Shown piece after piece: positions 50,638 through 58,856 of a stretch of DNA of 64,000 nt. This stretch comes from Streptomyces sp. NBC_01723 (GTDB taxonomy: Bacteria > Actinomycetota > Actinomycetes > Streptomycetales > Streptomycetaceae), in NCBI RefSeq assembly GCF_036246005.1, contig NZ_CP109172.1, forward strand, positions 1 through 64,000. The letters run 5' to 3'. Position numbers and translations under genes: made by a program. The notes below the pieces were generated by a model. It was not told the DNA's origin. It did not search any database and saw nothing but the letters and a program-made list of their open reading frames with translations. Position 1 is the stretch's first letter, and each line of letters starts with the position of its first letter.

Positions 50638-51561
50638 CTACGCCGCGTACCGGCGGATGGTTTTGGTGGACACTCCGTACTCGCTGGCCAGCTCTTGAAC
50701 TGGCTCACCCTCGACAGTCCGCTCACGGACCTGGCTGCGCTCTTGCGGCGTCAGCCGTGCGTTCGGCGCCTGGTAGCCGCCCGCCAGCGAGGTATCGGCG
50801 TGCCCGCACATGTGCTCACGGGACGCTTTCAGACTCTTCGCCGACCGTGCCGCCCGGACCGGGCCACCGCACGACGCGTACCGCTTCCCCGTCACGATCG
50901 ACCGGATCGTCTCCCGGTTCACGCCGTACGACATCGACAATTCGAGGTCCGTCGCCCCCGCATGCGCCCTCTCACGCATCGCCACGACCTCAGCCGGCGT
51001 GAACGTCCGCAACCCCGGCTGCTTCAACTCCGGGAAGGCGCGACCGGACCGCTGCCACTGCTTCCGCAGCCGGTTCACCCGGTTCTCCGTCGTCCTCCGC
51101 GGCCACCGCCGCAGCTGGTCCACGTCAGCGAGCGTCAGCCCCTTCGCGACGCACTGCTTCACGGCCTCCAGGAACTCGGCATCGGTGAGACTGTCGACGC
51201 GGAACCCCTTCATGAACTTGCCGACGGCGACCTGGTCCACGAAGTCGTCGTCCAAGTCCGTGTCGTCTTCGGGCGTCAGGTCGCGAACCTTGCGGTCCTC
51301 CGACCACGACGCCGGCACCGTCAGGGAGCCGTGCTCGTTGAAGTCCAGCCAGCCCAACGCGCGGCCGACGGGCTGCTCCGGGTCGACGAGGCCGGCGAGG
51401 ACGACGATCAGGGCGTCCTTCTCCGCTCCCGTGAGCCCGGCCAGGACCGCGGCCACATCCTCCGGGCCGCCGTCACCGTGCACCAGGACGGCGAGGTTCG
51501 CTGCTTCGGGGAGCATCCGCTCGGCCAGGTCACCGCGCTGCTCCGGAGACATTGCGCTCAT
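50638..51561 (-). CDS. Multi-HTH hypothetical DNA-binding protein
   Basis: 307 residues from ATG 51561, overlapping the whiB stop. The C-terminal half contains two probable helix-turn-helices: [20 protein letters not shown] at about 205-225 and the end [20 protein letters not shown]. The first resembles a resolvase-type fold. The N-terminal half is acidic and helical. Placed between whiB and ssb; could be the array's own regulator, and is a candidate binder of the shared palindromes. Confidence 0.7.
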   Translation of the reverse strand: MSAMSPEQRGDLAERMLPEAANLAVLVHGDGGPEDVAAVLAGLTGAEKDALIVVLAGLVDPEQPVGRALGWLDFNEHGSLTVPASWSEDRKVRDLTPEDDTDLDDDFVDQVAVGKFMKGFRVDSLTDAEFLEAVKQCVAKGLTLADVDQLRRWPRRTTENRVNRLRKQWQRSGRAFPELKQPGLRTFTPAEVVAMRERAHAGATDLELSMSYGVNRETIRSIVTGKRYASCGGPVRAARSAKSLKASREHMCGHADTSLAGGYQAPNARLTPQERSQVRERTVEGEPVQELASEYGVSTKTIRRYAA

Positions 51562-52061
51562 GCCGCCTGCACCTCCTCCTGCACGGCGGCACGCGCAGAC
51601 GCCGCGATCATGTCGTTGACCCGGTTCACCGTCTGCACGTTCGTCGACAACGCCGACGCCAACTCCAACCCGTCCAAACCCTGGCCACGCAGCGTCAGGA
51701 ACTCGTCCAACCGCTCCGCGAAAATGTGATCCGCCACGTTCCGGGACCGGCCGAACGTCGTCCCCGACCTCCGCTTGTGCAAGGCCAGACGCTCCTTCTC
51801 CGTCATCCCACCCCACACGCCCTGGTCCTGCCGGGTCTCCAGCGCCCACGACAGGCAGCGGATCCGCACCGGGCACCGGCCGCAGATCGACTTCGCTTCC
51901 TCGGCCTGCATACGGGCGTGCACGTTGTCGCCGATCGGGAACCACAGTTCGGGATCATGCTGGCGGCACTCGGAGTCGTCCCTCCAGTCACCGGTGTCGG
52001 CGGGGACGAGCGTCGGCCGGTCCGTGGCGTCTGTTGTGTTGTGGCGGGTTTTGGGGCTCAT
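51558..52061 (-). CDS. WhiB-family iron-sulfur regulator
   Basis: 167 residues. Cys32, Cys60, Cys63 and Cys69 (C-x27-CxxC-x5-C) and GVWGG at 81-85 define the Wbl domain, followed by a basic segment. The C-terminal 60 residues add an extra helical, HTH-like extension (ELASALSTNVQTVNRVNDMI) not present in minimal Wbl proteins. Wbl proteins bind a [4Fe-4S] cluster and sigma factor region 4; phage versions can suppress host WhiB control. Coupled to both neighbours. Confidence 0.92.
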   Translation of the reverse strand: MSPKTRHNTTDATDRPTLVPADTGDWRDDSECRQHDPELWFPIGDNVHARMQAEEAKSICGRCPVRIRCLSWALETRQDQGVWGGMTEKERLALHKRRSGTTFGRSRNVADHIFAERLDEFLTLRGQGLDGLELASALSTNVQTVNRVNDMIAASARAAVQEEVQAA

Positions 52062-52597
52062 CGCGGGTCTCCGGGAAGGGTGTAGAGGCGGATGATCGCG
52101 CCGGGCTGGTCGAGGGCTTCGGGGTGCTCACCGGGGTAGACCTTGCGGATGGCGAGTTCGGTGATCTGGGAGTCGTCCTTGATCACGCCGGATTCGGAGA
52201 GGGAGTCGAGGCATGCGCGGGCGTGGTGGTCAATGTCCGTGGATGACCGGGTGATGGGCCAGGTGCGGCGTCGCTTGGGGGCGGTCTTCGGCTTGGGGAC
52301 TGTGACGGTGATCTCTGCGCGGGTGGGGATGTTGGCGTAGAGGCCGTGCTTGTCCTTAGGGGTGCGGCAGGTGAGGCAGATGCCGTTCCAGTCGGTGTAG
52401 CCGTGGGCTCCGGTGACCGCGCGGGCGATGGTGATGATGGCTTTGCGCCAGGGCTTGAGCTGTTTGGCGTTGGAGTGGATGGCGGGCCGGCCCTTGCCCA
52501 TGAAGGAGACGCGGCCTTGGCCGGCGGGTTCGCCGCGGACGATGAGTAAGACGACCTGCTCCCAGGTTTCGCAGGTGTTGGGGTCGGTGAGGGTCAT
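52058..52597 (-). CDS. rusA: RusA-family Holliday junction resolvase
   Basis: 179 residues from ATG 52597. VRGEPAGQGRVSF, KPWRKAI, RSSTDIDHHARACLDSLS and VIKDDSQI fit RusA, where aspartates at D-x-D and KDDS coordinate metal. Resolves recombination or replication junctions. A CLTCRTPKDKHG insert in the middle is unusual and may be a small metal-binding loop. Coupled with the WhiB gene. Confidence 0.88.
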   Translation of the reverse strand: MTLTDPNTCETWEQVVLLIVRGEPAGQGRVSFMGKGRPAIHSNAKQLKPWRKAIITIARAVTGAHGYTDWNGICLTCRTPKDKHGLYANIPTRAEITVTVPKPKTAPKRRRTWPITRSSTDIDHHARACLDSLSESGVIKDDSQITELAIRKVYPGEHPEALDQPGAIIRLYTLPGDPR

Positions 52598-52941
52598 GCG
52601 ACGTCCAGGAGGGTGACTGCGATGGCTCCGGGGGTGTTCTCGTTGGCGGGCCTGCCTTCCCAGGTCCAGTCGCCTCCGGGGTCTCCGCGGTGGAAGGTCA
52701 GCCAGATGTGGCGGATCTCGTCGATCCATTCGTTCTGGTGGGCGTGGCGGTCGTCGGCGAAGTTGGCGAAGCCGAGGAAGGTGCGGGCGTGCTTGTTGAA
52801 GGCGGCGAAGGCGTTGCGGTGGGTGTGGTGGCCGAGGGCGAGCATGTTGCCGTCTTCGCCGTAGGTGCTGACGGGGATGCCGTAGTGGGTGGCTTCCATG
52901 TCGTCGGCGGTGGGGGTGAAGGGGGCGGGGGCGGTGGTCAC
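52594..52941 (-). CDS. Hypothetical protein (115 aa)
   Basis: MTTAPAPFTPTADDMEATHY, then ALGHHTHRNAFAAFNKHART and a Trp-rich WTWEGRPANENTPGAIAVTL end. Similar proteins are common in Streptomyces phages. Coupled to RusA. Unknown. Confidence 0.65.
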   Translation of the reverse strand: MTTAPAPFTPTADDMEATHYGIPVSTYGEDGNMLALGHHTHRNAFAAFNKHARTFLGFANFADDRHAHQNEWIDEIRHIWLTFHRGDPGGDWTWEGRPANENTPGAIAVTLLDVA

Positions 52942-52952
52942 TGTGGGCTCCT

Positions 52953-53156
52953 TCAGTGGTTGGTGGGTTCGGGGAGGCCGAGTGCTTGGGCGAGGGCTTG
53001 GCGGGCGGTGTGGTCGTAGGTGGGGTTGTGGATCCAGGTGGCGACGAGGGCGAGGCGGCCGCGGAGGACGGCGAGGTCGTTTTCTGCGGAGAGCAGGTCG
53101 GGGTGCCGGGTGCAGAGTTGGCCGGCGAGCTGGTCGATGTAGGCCTGGTCAGGCAT
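52953..53156 (-). CDS. Small hypothetical protein (67 aa)
   Basis: MPDQAYIDQLAGQLCTRHPD; a single helical-hairpin-like protein with VLRGRLALVATW. Overlaps the DUF5131 stop by 8 bp. No family. Confidence 0.6.
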   Translation of the reverse strand: MPDQAYIDQLAGQLCTRHPDLLSAENDLAVLRGRLALVATWIHNPTYDHTARQALAQALGLPEPTNH

Positions 53157-54030
53157 CGGTGGCTGCCTTGGGGTACTCGCGGATGCGGAGCTGGTCGGGC
53201 CAGTGCGCGGGGTTGCCGCCCTTGGTGTCGCCCCAGGCCGCGACGGTCTTCCCGGCGACGGTGGTGTGGCGGGCCCAGACGGAGCCGAGCTGCTTGACGA
53301 ACGGTGCGGCGCCGGCCTGGCGGGCCTCGTAGATGAGGTCGTCGATCCACCAGGGTTCGAGGACTCGGGCTCCGGGCCCGGACTCGCCGCCGATGATCAG
53401 CCAGTCGATGTCGGTCAGGTTGAGCGACGGCAGGGGTCCGAGGAGGGGTTCGGCGGAGATGAATCGGATGGCGGCCGGGGTGTTCCTGAGCGCCTTGGCG
53501 CGGCGTGTGTAGTCGTCGGACTCGATCGACGTGCCGATCCACACGTTCGGCAGGGGCCACGACTTGAGTCCGCCGCGGGCCAGCGTGGCGTAGGCGTCGT
53601 CGTCGTACATGGCCTTCTCGACGGTCTTGGCGAACGAGGAGTCCGCGAGGATCCGGGCGGCCCTTTCCGGGCGCTTGGTGAGGATCTGGTAGCTGTGCTG
53701 CGGCGTGAAGGCCATGACGGCGAACACCTGTGCCAGGAAATCGCGCGGCACGCGAGCGTGGAACAGGTCGCTCATGCTGTTGACGAAGACCTTGCGCGGC
53801 TTCTTCCATCGGTACGGCTCGTCCAGCGCGTCGGGGTGGACGGTGAGGGCGAAGCCGGGGCCGGAGGTCTTGGGGTTGCCGTCGTTCTGGTACTTGGCCT
53901 GGCCCATGCCCTTGAGTCGCTTGGCCATGGTGAGGGCGTAGCAATTTGTACACCCCGGGGAGATTTGGTCACACCCCGTGGTGGGTGACCAGGTCTTTTC
54001 CGTCCACTCGATGCTGCTGTCAGTTGACAC
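53149..54030 (-). CDS. DUF5131 / phage Gp37-Gp68 family protein
   Basis: 293 residues from GTG 54030 (GGAGGA upstream). IEWTEKTWSPTTGCDQISPG then CTNCYALTMAKRL gives the N-terminal Cys triad of this radical-SAM-like family. VFVNSMSDLFHARVP, ILTKRPERAARIL and WLIIGGESGPGARVL are further family motifs. Homologues occur in many phages and plasmids; the reaction is not known to me. Overlaps the HNH gene by 11 bp. Confidence 0.88.
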   Translation of the reverse strand: MSTDSSIEWTEKTWSPTTGCDQISPGCTNCYALTMAKRLKGMGQAKYQNDGNPKTSGPGFALTVHPDALDEPYRWKKPRKVFVNSMSDLFHARVPRDFLAQVFAVMAFTPQHSYQILTKRPERAARILADSSFAKTVEKAMYDDDAYATLARGGLKSWPLPNVWIGTSIESDDYTRRAKALRNTPAAIRFISAEPLLGPLPSLNLTDIDWLIIGGESGPGARVLEPWWIDDLIYEARQAGAAPFVKQLGSVWARHTTVAGKTVAAWGDTKGGNPAHWPDQLRIREYPKAATDA

Positions 54031-54520
54031 TTCGGTTCCTCCGGTCGGTCTCTCGGGCGTGGTGGCAAGTGGTGCAGACGGCTTCAACGTCTTCGTGGTG
54101 TTCGGAGGCGTAGCCGCGGTGGTGGTCGTACTCGTGCCTGCTCTGGCCTGGAATCCAGGTGTGGCCACAGTCAGCGCACGGGAGGTTGTTCGGCCGGGGA
54201 AGGAGACCTGCTTCGACCAGGTAGTTCACGCGTCGTCTGGCCTGCTTGCGGTCTCCGTCCCGCGGTTGGACAAAGCGGCGACCAGCGGAGGGTCGGCCTT
54301 GCGGAACGTAAGCGGCGCGGGACTTCTGATTGGCGATGGTCTTGCATCGTGAGGCGAGACCATCGGTACGGCTCTTGTCCTGCGAGAAGGCGGACCGCGA
54401 GTGCCATTCCTTACAGCCGGTGCACCACTTCAGTCCGGCTGCGACGCGTTGGTTGTACTCGGCCACGGTGACCCCGATGCGGTTGGCCGCCCCCTTCAGC
54501 ACTCCAGCCGCGCTACCCAT
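54020..54520 (-). CDS. HNH endonuclease
   Basis: 166 residues from ATG 54520 (GAAGGAG upstream). CTGCKEWHSRSAFSQDKS at the N-terminus is a zinc-type motif. The C-terminal HNH core reads CADCGHTW, HEYDHHRGY and CTTCHHARE. It could be a homing endonuclease or a phage packaging/host-attack nuclease; free-standing location inside an operon without disrupting a gene gives no sign of homing. Confidence 0.85.
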   Translation of the reverse strand: MGSAAGVLKGAANRIGVTVAEYNQRVAAGLKWCTGCKEWHSRSAFSQDKSRTDGLASRCKTIANQKSRAAYVPQGRPSAGRRFVQPRDGDRKQARRRVNYLVEAGLLPRPNNLPCADCGHTWIPGQSRHEYDHHRGYASEHHEDVEAVCTTCHHARETDRRNRSVN

Positions 54521-55190
54521 GCGGGTGCTCCTTCGGCTGGTCCTGATCGGCGCGGGCGGCGATGCCGTCGGCTATCTCGCGGGTGTTGATGGGCTGGGTG
54601 TCGGTGGCTGATGCGGTGGCGCGGGTGATGGGGCCGGTGGGGACGGGGATGGACTGGGTGATCGCGTCGCCGATGGCGTCGGGGCGGGCCCAGGTGGGGC
54701 CGGTGTGGATGCCGAGGTCGGCGAGTTCGTCCGGGGTGAGGGGCGGGATGGTGGTGAGGTCGTGGTGGGGGGTGGTGCAGCGGGCGGCGAAGACGCGGGC
54801 GGCGATGGATGCGGCGGGGGTGGGGATGGCGTAGGTGTGGACGGCGCCCATGCGGCAGGTGGCCTGCCAGGTGAGGGTTCGGGTGGTGTGGTTGTAGTGG
54901 AGGGTGCCGTCGTTGAGGCGGCGGGTGGCGGTGCCGTCGCGGTGGTCGGTCCAGTCGCGGATGCGGTGGGTGGGGAGGCCGGCTTGGCGGGCGGCGTGGA
55001 CGGCGTAGATCTGGCTGTCGGCGATGAAGTCGAGGGCGCGGGTGGGTCGGGTGGGTGCGGGTTTGACGAGGGAGAGGCGGGGCTGGGTTTGTTTGCGGGT
55101 GCGGGGGCCGGTGGTGGTTTTCTTCGCTGCGGTCTTCTTGCTGGTGGTCTTCTTGGTGGTGTTGGTGCGGGGGCTGGTGGTTCTGGCCAT
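54513..55190 (-). CDS. Basic-tailed hypothetical protein
   Basis: 225 residues. The first 45 are a Lys/Thr-rich disordered tail (TKKTTSKKTAAKKTTTGPRT), likely DNA-contacting, resembling histone-like tails. The rest is a beta-rich domain (GTATRRLNDGTLHYNHTTRT) with an acidic end. Overlaps the HNH gene. Function unknown. Confidence 0.65.
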   Translation of the reverse strand: MARTTSPRTNTTKKTTSKKTAAKKTTTGPRTRKQTQPRLSLVKPAPTRPTRALDFIADSQIYAVHAARQAGLPTHRIRDWTDHRDGTATRRLNDGTLHYNHTTRTLTWQATCRMGAVHTYAIPTPAASIAARVFAARCTTPHHDLTTIPPLTPDELADLGIHTGPTWARPDAIGDAITQSIPVPTGPITRATASATDTQPINTREIADGIAARADQDQPKEHPHG

Positions 55191-55256
55191 GGCGGGCTCC
55201 CGTTCGCGGGGTGGGGCTGGTGTCGGGTGGTGCTCCGGTGCTCGTGCGGTGGGGGG

Positions 55257-55481
55257 TTAGGGGGTGGGTGGGGTGAGGTCGTCGCGGAGGCTGGTGAGGA
55301 CGCCGATGGCGAGGTGGAGGCCGGGGTCGAGGCGGGGGTTGCCGGTCCACTTGTCGAGGTGGGTGACGGCTTCGTTGAGGTTCGCGACCCGGGAGGCTTC
55401 CTGAAGGTGCGTGAGCTGGACTTTGAGGGCGGCGAGTTCGGCGGAAACCCGGTCCAGGCGGGCTTGGAGGTCGGCGGTCAT
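55257..55481 (-). CDS. Small coiled-coil protein (74 aa)
   Basis: ATG 55481, MTADLQARLDRVSAELAALK, a leucine-heptad coiled coil, then a short Pro-rich end. Stop-start overlap with the preceding gene. Unknown. Confidence 0.6.
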   Translation of the reverse strand: MTADLQARLDRVSAELAALKVQLTHLQEASRVANLNEAVTHLDKWTGNPRLDPGLHLAIGVLTSLRDDLTPPTP

Positions 55482-55813
55482 CGGGGGGCCTGCTGACGGT
55501 GCCGGCGGTGGAGGCTGCTGGTTTCGCGGCCCTGCTTGCGGGCCAGCCAGGTCTGGGCGACCTCGGCCTGGGCGTTGGCCTGGGCGATGTGGGTGTTCAT
55601 GAGGCCGACGACGGTGTTGCCGTAGCCGCAGACGTAGAGGTCGATGGAGTCGCGGCCGGTGGAGGGGACGTCGAGCATTTCCTCGGCACGGCGCTTCAGG
55701 TCGTGGATGTTCTCGCCGGCGGCGTGTTCGTCGTAGGCGTCGGCGACGCCCATGGCGTAGAAGGGGTCGCGGGCGAAGGGGCTGACGGCGGGGGTGTAGG
55801 CGTGGGTGGTCAT
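55478..55813 (-). CDS. Hypothetical protein (111 aa)
   Basis: ATG 55813, MTTHAYTPAVSPFARDPFYA then MGVADAYDEHAAGE; a helical region AQANAQAEVAQTWLARK; basic His/Arg tail. Related small proteins are common in Streptomyces phages. Unknown. Confidence 0.65.
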   Translation of the reverse strand: MTTHAYTPAVSPFARDPFYAMGVADAYDEHAAGENIHDLKRRAEEMLDVPSTGRDSIDLYVCGYGNTVVGLMNTHIAQANAQAEVAQTWLARKQGRETSSLHRRHRQQAPR

Positions 55814-55824
55814 GGCGGGCCCTT

Positions 55825-56247
55825 TCAGGCAGCGTGGGGGTTGGCGGTCTGCTCGGTGAGGGTGTCGGCGGCGCGGAGGATGCGGCCGATGACCTCGGAG
55901 ACGGTGGGCGGGGCGCTGGAGAACGGGGCGCGGGTGGCGGCCCAGTTGGAGATGTGCTCGATGTAGTCCGGTTCGCCGTCGGTCTCGCAGGGCTCGGTGT
56001 CGAGGGCGGCGGAGATGGCACAGATGGCGGCCATGGCGGGCTCGGACGCTTCGATGAGGGCGAGGGAGGCGACCTCGTCGGCGAAGAACACGGCGGGGGC
56101 GGGGCGGTCTTCGGCGACGGTGTAGGCGATGGCGCAGATGTCGAGCTGGTCCATCGGTCCGCGGCTGGCGAACTGGGTTCCGCGGTGGAGGCCCTGGGTG
56201 TTGATGACGGTGGCCATGCGGCGGAGTACGCGGCGGGTGCTGGGCAT
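55825..56247 (-). CDS. DUF6197-like protein
   Basis: 140 residues from ATG 56247 (AGAGAGG upstream). The arrangement VINTQGLHRGTQF, DICAIAYTVAED and a long helix to the end resembles DUF6197, a family of small phage and actinobacterial proteins. The 18 codons upstream of this start are rejected because they cross the terminator. Confidence 0.6.
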   Translation of the reverse strand: MPSTRRVLRRMATVINTQGLHRGTQFASRGPMDQLDICAIAYTVAEDRPAPAVFFADEVASLALIEASEPAMAAICAISAALDTEPCETDGEPDYIEHISNWAATRAPFSSAPPTVSEVIGRILRAADTLTEQTANPHAA

Positions 56248-56274
56248 CGGGGGCCTCTCTTGGCGGTGGGTGTT

Positions 56275-56315
56275 CTCCCGGCGGCGCGGTGTCGGCTTCA
56301 CGCGCCGCCGGGGAG
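56275..56315 (-). terminator. GC-rich hairpin terminator
   Basis: CTCCCGGCGGCGCG (56275-56288) pairs with CGCGCCGCCGGGGAG (56301-56315), one G bulged. Follows the gene at 56329. Confidence 0.75.
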
Positions 56316-56328
56316 CTGGTGGGGTGAG

Positions 56329-56676
56329 TCAGGCAACGGACTTGGCGCGCTCGGCTTCCTGGGCAGCGGTGAGGGCGTCCTGCTGCTGGATCTCGCGCTG
56401 GCTGGAGGGCCGGTAGATGGGCATCGGGCCGACTCGGACCCCGGTGTCCTTGCCGTCGGCGAGAAGGTGCCAGCGGTTGTAGGCGTTCTCCCAGGCGAGG
56501 AGGGGGCGGGTCCTGTCGTCGTCCGGGTCGGGGGTGCCGTACTCGTAGGACTCGTAGTCGTCGGCGGCGCTCTCCTTGGCGGTGTCCTCGTCGAGGTAGA
56601 GGGCGAAGCCGTCCCACATGTCGTTGTCCTCCCACCAGGCGAGGTGAACGGTGAGGGCGCGGGTCAGTCGGGGCAT
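56329..56676 (-). CDS. Hypothetical acidic protein (115 aa)
   Basis: ATG 56676 (CGGAGGA upstream). MPRLTRALTVHLAWWEDNDM, acidic middle (AADDYESYEYGTPDPDDD), then WENAYNRWHLLADGKDTGVR and a helix. No family. Second gene of the array from promoter-operator D. Confidence 0.65.
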   Translation of the reverse strand: MPRLTRALTVHLAWWEDNDMWDGFALYLDEDTAKESAADDYESYEYGTPDPDDDRTRPLLAWENAYNRWHLLADGKDTGVRVGPMPIYRPSSQREIQQQDALTAAQEAERAKSVA

Positions 56677-56690
56677 GGTCTGGTCCTCCG

Positions 56691-57035
56691 TCAGTCGGTG
56701 ATGGGGCGGGGGTGGTCGTGTCCGCAGGTGGGGCACTGGAGCTGCGAGAGGTTGCAGTTGGGGCTGTTGGTGGCGGTGACGACGGCGCCGGGGAGGGCGG
56801 TGTCGAAGATGACGGCGCAGCCACAGCCGAAGGCGTCCGTGTAGCAGGAGCAACGGGCGACGTCCCGGGCGCTCAGGCCGGTGAGGACGGCGAGGGTGTC
56901 CATGAGGGGCTGGTAGTCGTGGGGGCCGGCCGTGTCGGCGCGTTCCATGAGCTGGTCGAAGCGGTCCTGGTCGTCGGTGCTCAGGGTGCGGTAGTCGGCT
57001 TCGAGGCTGGGGCGGGCATGCGTGATCACGGCCAC
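56691..57035 (-). CDS. Cys-rich hypothetical protein, first gene of the array
   Basis: 114 residues from GTG 57035 (TGGAG, 5-nt spacing). A helical N-terminal half (RPSLEADYRTLSTDDQDRFD) is followed by CSCYTDAFGCGC and a C-terminal CPTCGHDHP ribbon. The frame extends upstream across the promoter and is not used. It is 72 bp from the predicted -10 of promoter-operator D. Confidence 0.65.
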   Translation of the reverse strand: MAVITHARPSLEADYRTLSTDDQDRFDQLMERADTAGPHDYQPLMDTLAVLTGLSARDVARCSCYTDAFGCGCAVIFDTALPGAVVTATNSPNCNLSQLQCPTCGHDHPRPITD

Positions 57036-57106
57036 GGTGGCTCCAGGGGGTTCAAGAGGTGTGCAATTCCCGCTGGTGAGGGGGGTTTTGCTGTCTTGGT
57101 GTGTCC

Positions 57107-57145
57107 ACCGTACCGCCATACACATGGCATTGCAATGCGTATGGC
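57107..57145 (-). promoter_or_regulatory. Promoter-operator D (shared palindrome)
   Basis: GCCATACACAT (57115-57125) / ATGCGTATGGC (57135-57145), one mismatch, 9-bp centre. On the minus strand -35 TTGCAA (57130-57135), 17-bp spacer, -10 TACGGT (57107-57112). Drives the array 57035 to 50114. Confidence 0.82.
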
Positions 57146-57173
57146 GGGTTGAGTCTGTGTGGGCATGAGAAAG

Positions 57174-57210
57174 CCCCCGGCTCCCCCTGGGGATTCAGGG
57201 AGCCGAGGGC
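57174..57210 (-). terminator. Terminator after the excisionase-like gene
   Basis: CCCTCGGCTCCC pairs with GGGAGCCGGGGG on the minus strand, followed by CTTTC. Confidence 0.75.
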
Positions 57211-57225
57211 GGTCTGAAAGGCCGG

Positions 57226-57474
57226 TCAGTCCACGGGCCTGCCCGGGACCGGATACCGGCGGGTGTAGGACTCCAGCAGATCACTGAAGCTGACCATCAT
57301 CTCGCGGCCACGGAACTTCCGGTCCAGGCGGTCCTGCTTCACCCAGCGGGTGAACGTTCCGCGCGAGAGGTCAATCCCCGCATCCCCGAAAAGGAGCTGA
57401 GCATCCTTCAGGGTCACAGGGTCCTCAAGCGTGGCCGAGTCGCAGGTCTCGGGGCTGAGGGTGCTGATGGCCAT
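57226..57474 (-). CDS. Excisionase/MerR-like HTH protein
   Basis: 82 residues from ATG 57474 (GGGAGG 4 nt upstream). VTLKDAQLLFGDAGIDLSRG then TFTRWVKQDRLDRKFRGREM is a winged HTH of the excisionase type. It stands alone between terminators next to the shared operator D. Possible roles are recombination directionality factor or a small repressor. Confidence 0.7.
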   Translation of the reverse strand: MAISTLSPETCDSATLEDPVTLKDAQLLFGDAGIDLSRGTFTRWVKQDRLDRKFRGREMMVSFSDLLESYTRRYPVPGRPVD

Positions 57475-57600
57475 GCGGCCTCCCATGATCGACGGCCACA
57501 GTTCGCAGCTCCGGCGGCCGATGACGGGTGGACCTGGTGGGTCCGGGTGTGGTGGTTGTGTGCAGTTGTGGGTTGCTAGGTACGACTCGTATACCCCGGA

Positions 57601-58170
57601 TCAGGTTGCACGGACCTGCCGAAGATTTTTCCGGCCCTGCACGTACTCGTGGGCGAGTTCGGCGAGGCTGAACGTGCGGTGCCGGCCGTCGCTGGTACGG
57701 CGGGCACAGTGCCGGTTGACGCACATTGCTTTGCTGATGTTGTTCCGCCAGAACAGGCCGGGGGCTTGGCAGTCGGGGCAGCGGTGGCGTCGGATGACGG
57801 TGGTGTCGCCGGCGGCGAGGGCGTGTTCGAGGCGGTGCCGGTATTCGAGGGTGTCGCGGCGTTGCTGGACGGCTTCCGGTGCGTTGGCGGTGGCTTCGAC
57901 GCACCAGCGGTAGATGTCGGCGTTGTCGTCGGGGATGGGGCCGGGGTCGGGGTTGGCTTCTCGGGTGGTGGTGATGACTTCGGCTACGGTCCGGTCGATG
58001 TGTTCGAGGACGCGGACGTTGAAGGGCAGCGGGGGGCTGGTGATGGTTCCGCGGGGCGCGGAGGATATGTAGGAGTGGCCTTCGGCGCTGGTGACGGGGT
58101 GTTCGCGGTGGTACTCGGTGAGCTGCCGGAGTCTTGCCGTGGCGCTGTCCGTGCTGTCCGGGTGGTTCAT
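57601..58170 (-). CDS. Zinc-ribbon hypothetical protein (189 aa)
   Basis: ATG 58170, MNHPDSTDSATARLRQLTEY. A helical middle (DTLEYRHRLEHALAAGDTTV), then a ribbon CPDCQAPGLFW ... CVNRHCARR and a final HTH-like helix (TFSLAELAHEYVQGRKNLRQ). The ribbon-plus-helix arrangement resembles transcription-related small proteins. No family recognised. Confidence 0.65.
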   Translation of the reverse strand: MNHPDSTDSATARLRQLTEYHREHPVTSAEGHSYISSAPRGTITSPPLPFNVRVLEHIDRTVAEVITTTREANPDPGPIPDDNADIYRWCVEATANAPEAVQQRRDTLEYRHRLEHALAAGDTTVIRRHRCPDCQAPGLFWRNNISKAMCVNRHCARRTSDGRHRTFSLAELAHEYVQGRKNLRQVRAT

Positions 58171-58324
58171 GGGTGTGTCCCCCGTCCCCTGGGGTCCCCG
58201 TGGGGCGCGGGGCGTCCGTGCAGGCTGGTGCAGGGGGCGCGCGCCGGAGACCGGTGATGCTGTTTCCGGGTGGTTCCGGACGCCCCATGATGGCATGAGT
58301 GGGGCGGAAGTTGAACGTTTCGCG

Positions 58325-58340
58325 ACTGTTGATCAACAGT
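58325..58340. promoter_or_regulatory. Perfect 16-bp palindrome
   Basis: ACTGTTGATCAACAGT lies in the 245-bp gap upstream of the gene at 58170. An AT-rich, perfect palindrome in this GC-rich DNA is a likely operator. No matching second site was noticed. Confidence 0.55.
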
Positions 58341-58415
58341 CTGTTGCGGAACCGTGGTGGCCGGGCCGGGGGCAGAGTGGAAAAACCCCCGGCATATTCG
58401 GACACCCCGGCTGCG

Positions 58416-58856
58416 TCAGCCCGGGTCGATGATCCGGGGAGCGCGCCGCATGCCGTCCAGGGGGATCATCATTTCCCGCAACTGGTCATCGGTCAGAACA
58501 CCCTGTGCGTGGAAGCCTTGGAGGGTGCGTTCCCACATGTCCAGGGTCAGCAGGAATGTGGCCCGGGTCTGCGGGTTGGTCAGGGACTGGTCGATCGCGT
58601 TGAAGCTGGTCTCGATGGTTTCGGCCCAGGCCTGGAGTGCGGACACGTCGTCGGGTCGCGCTCCGGAGCGAGGGATGGGAGGGATGCGGTGCTCGGGTTG
58701 CTGGGTGTCGCCCATGTGGTGCCACCGTCCCCTGGCCGTGCGGAGGGCGCCGCGGGTGCGGCGCGGGTTGAGGGGGAGTACGGCCGCATCACCGAGGCTG
58801 TTCACGTCGTCGTTGACGTAGGGGCGTGCGGGGTCGGCCGGTTGTGCTGCGGACAT
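58416..58856 (-). CDS. Hypothetical protein (146 aa)
   Basis: ATG 58856 (GAGGAG upstream). Disordered N-terminus, then a helical domain with DDVSALQAWAETIETSFNAI and TFLLTLDMWERTLQGFHAQG, ending RAPRIIDPG. Resembles small actinobacterial plasmid proteins next to par loci. Function unknown. Confidence 0.65.
   Translation of the reverse strand: MSAAQPADPARPYVNDDVNSLGDAAVLPLNPRRTRGALRTARGRWHHMGDTQQPEHRIPPIPRSGARPDDVSALQAWAETIETSFNAIDQSLTNPQTRATFLLTLDMWERTLQGFHAQGVLTDDQLREMMIPLDGMRRAPRIIDPG

Noticed and set aside
50638..51945. 435-codon start for the multi-HTH protein
   Set aside because: The extra N-terminal codons lie inside whiB in another frame; the coupled ATG at 51561 is better.
52058..53953. 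631-codon version of RusA
   Set aside because: The upstream 450 codons are His/Arg/Pro-rich shadow of three other genes.
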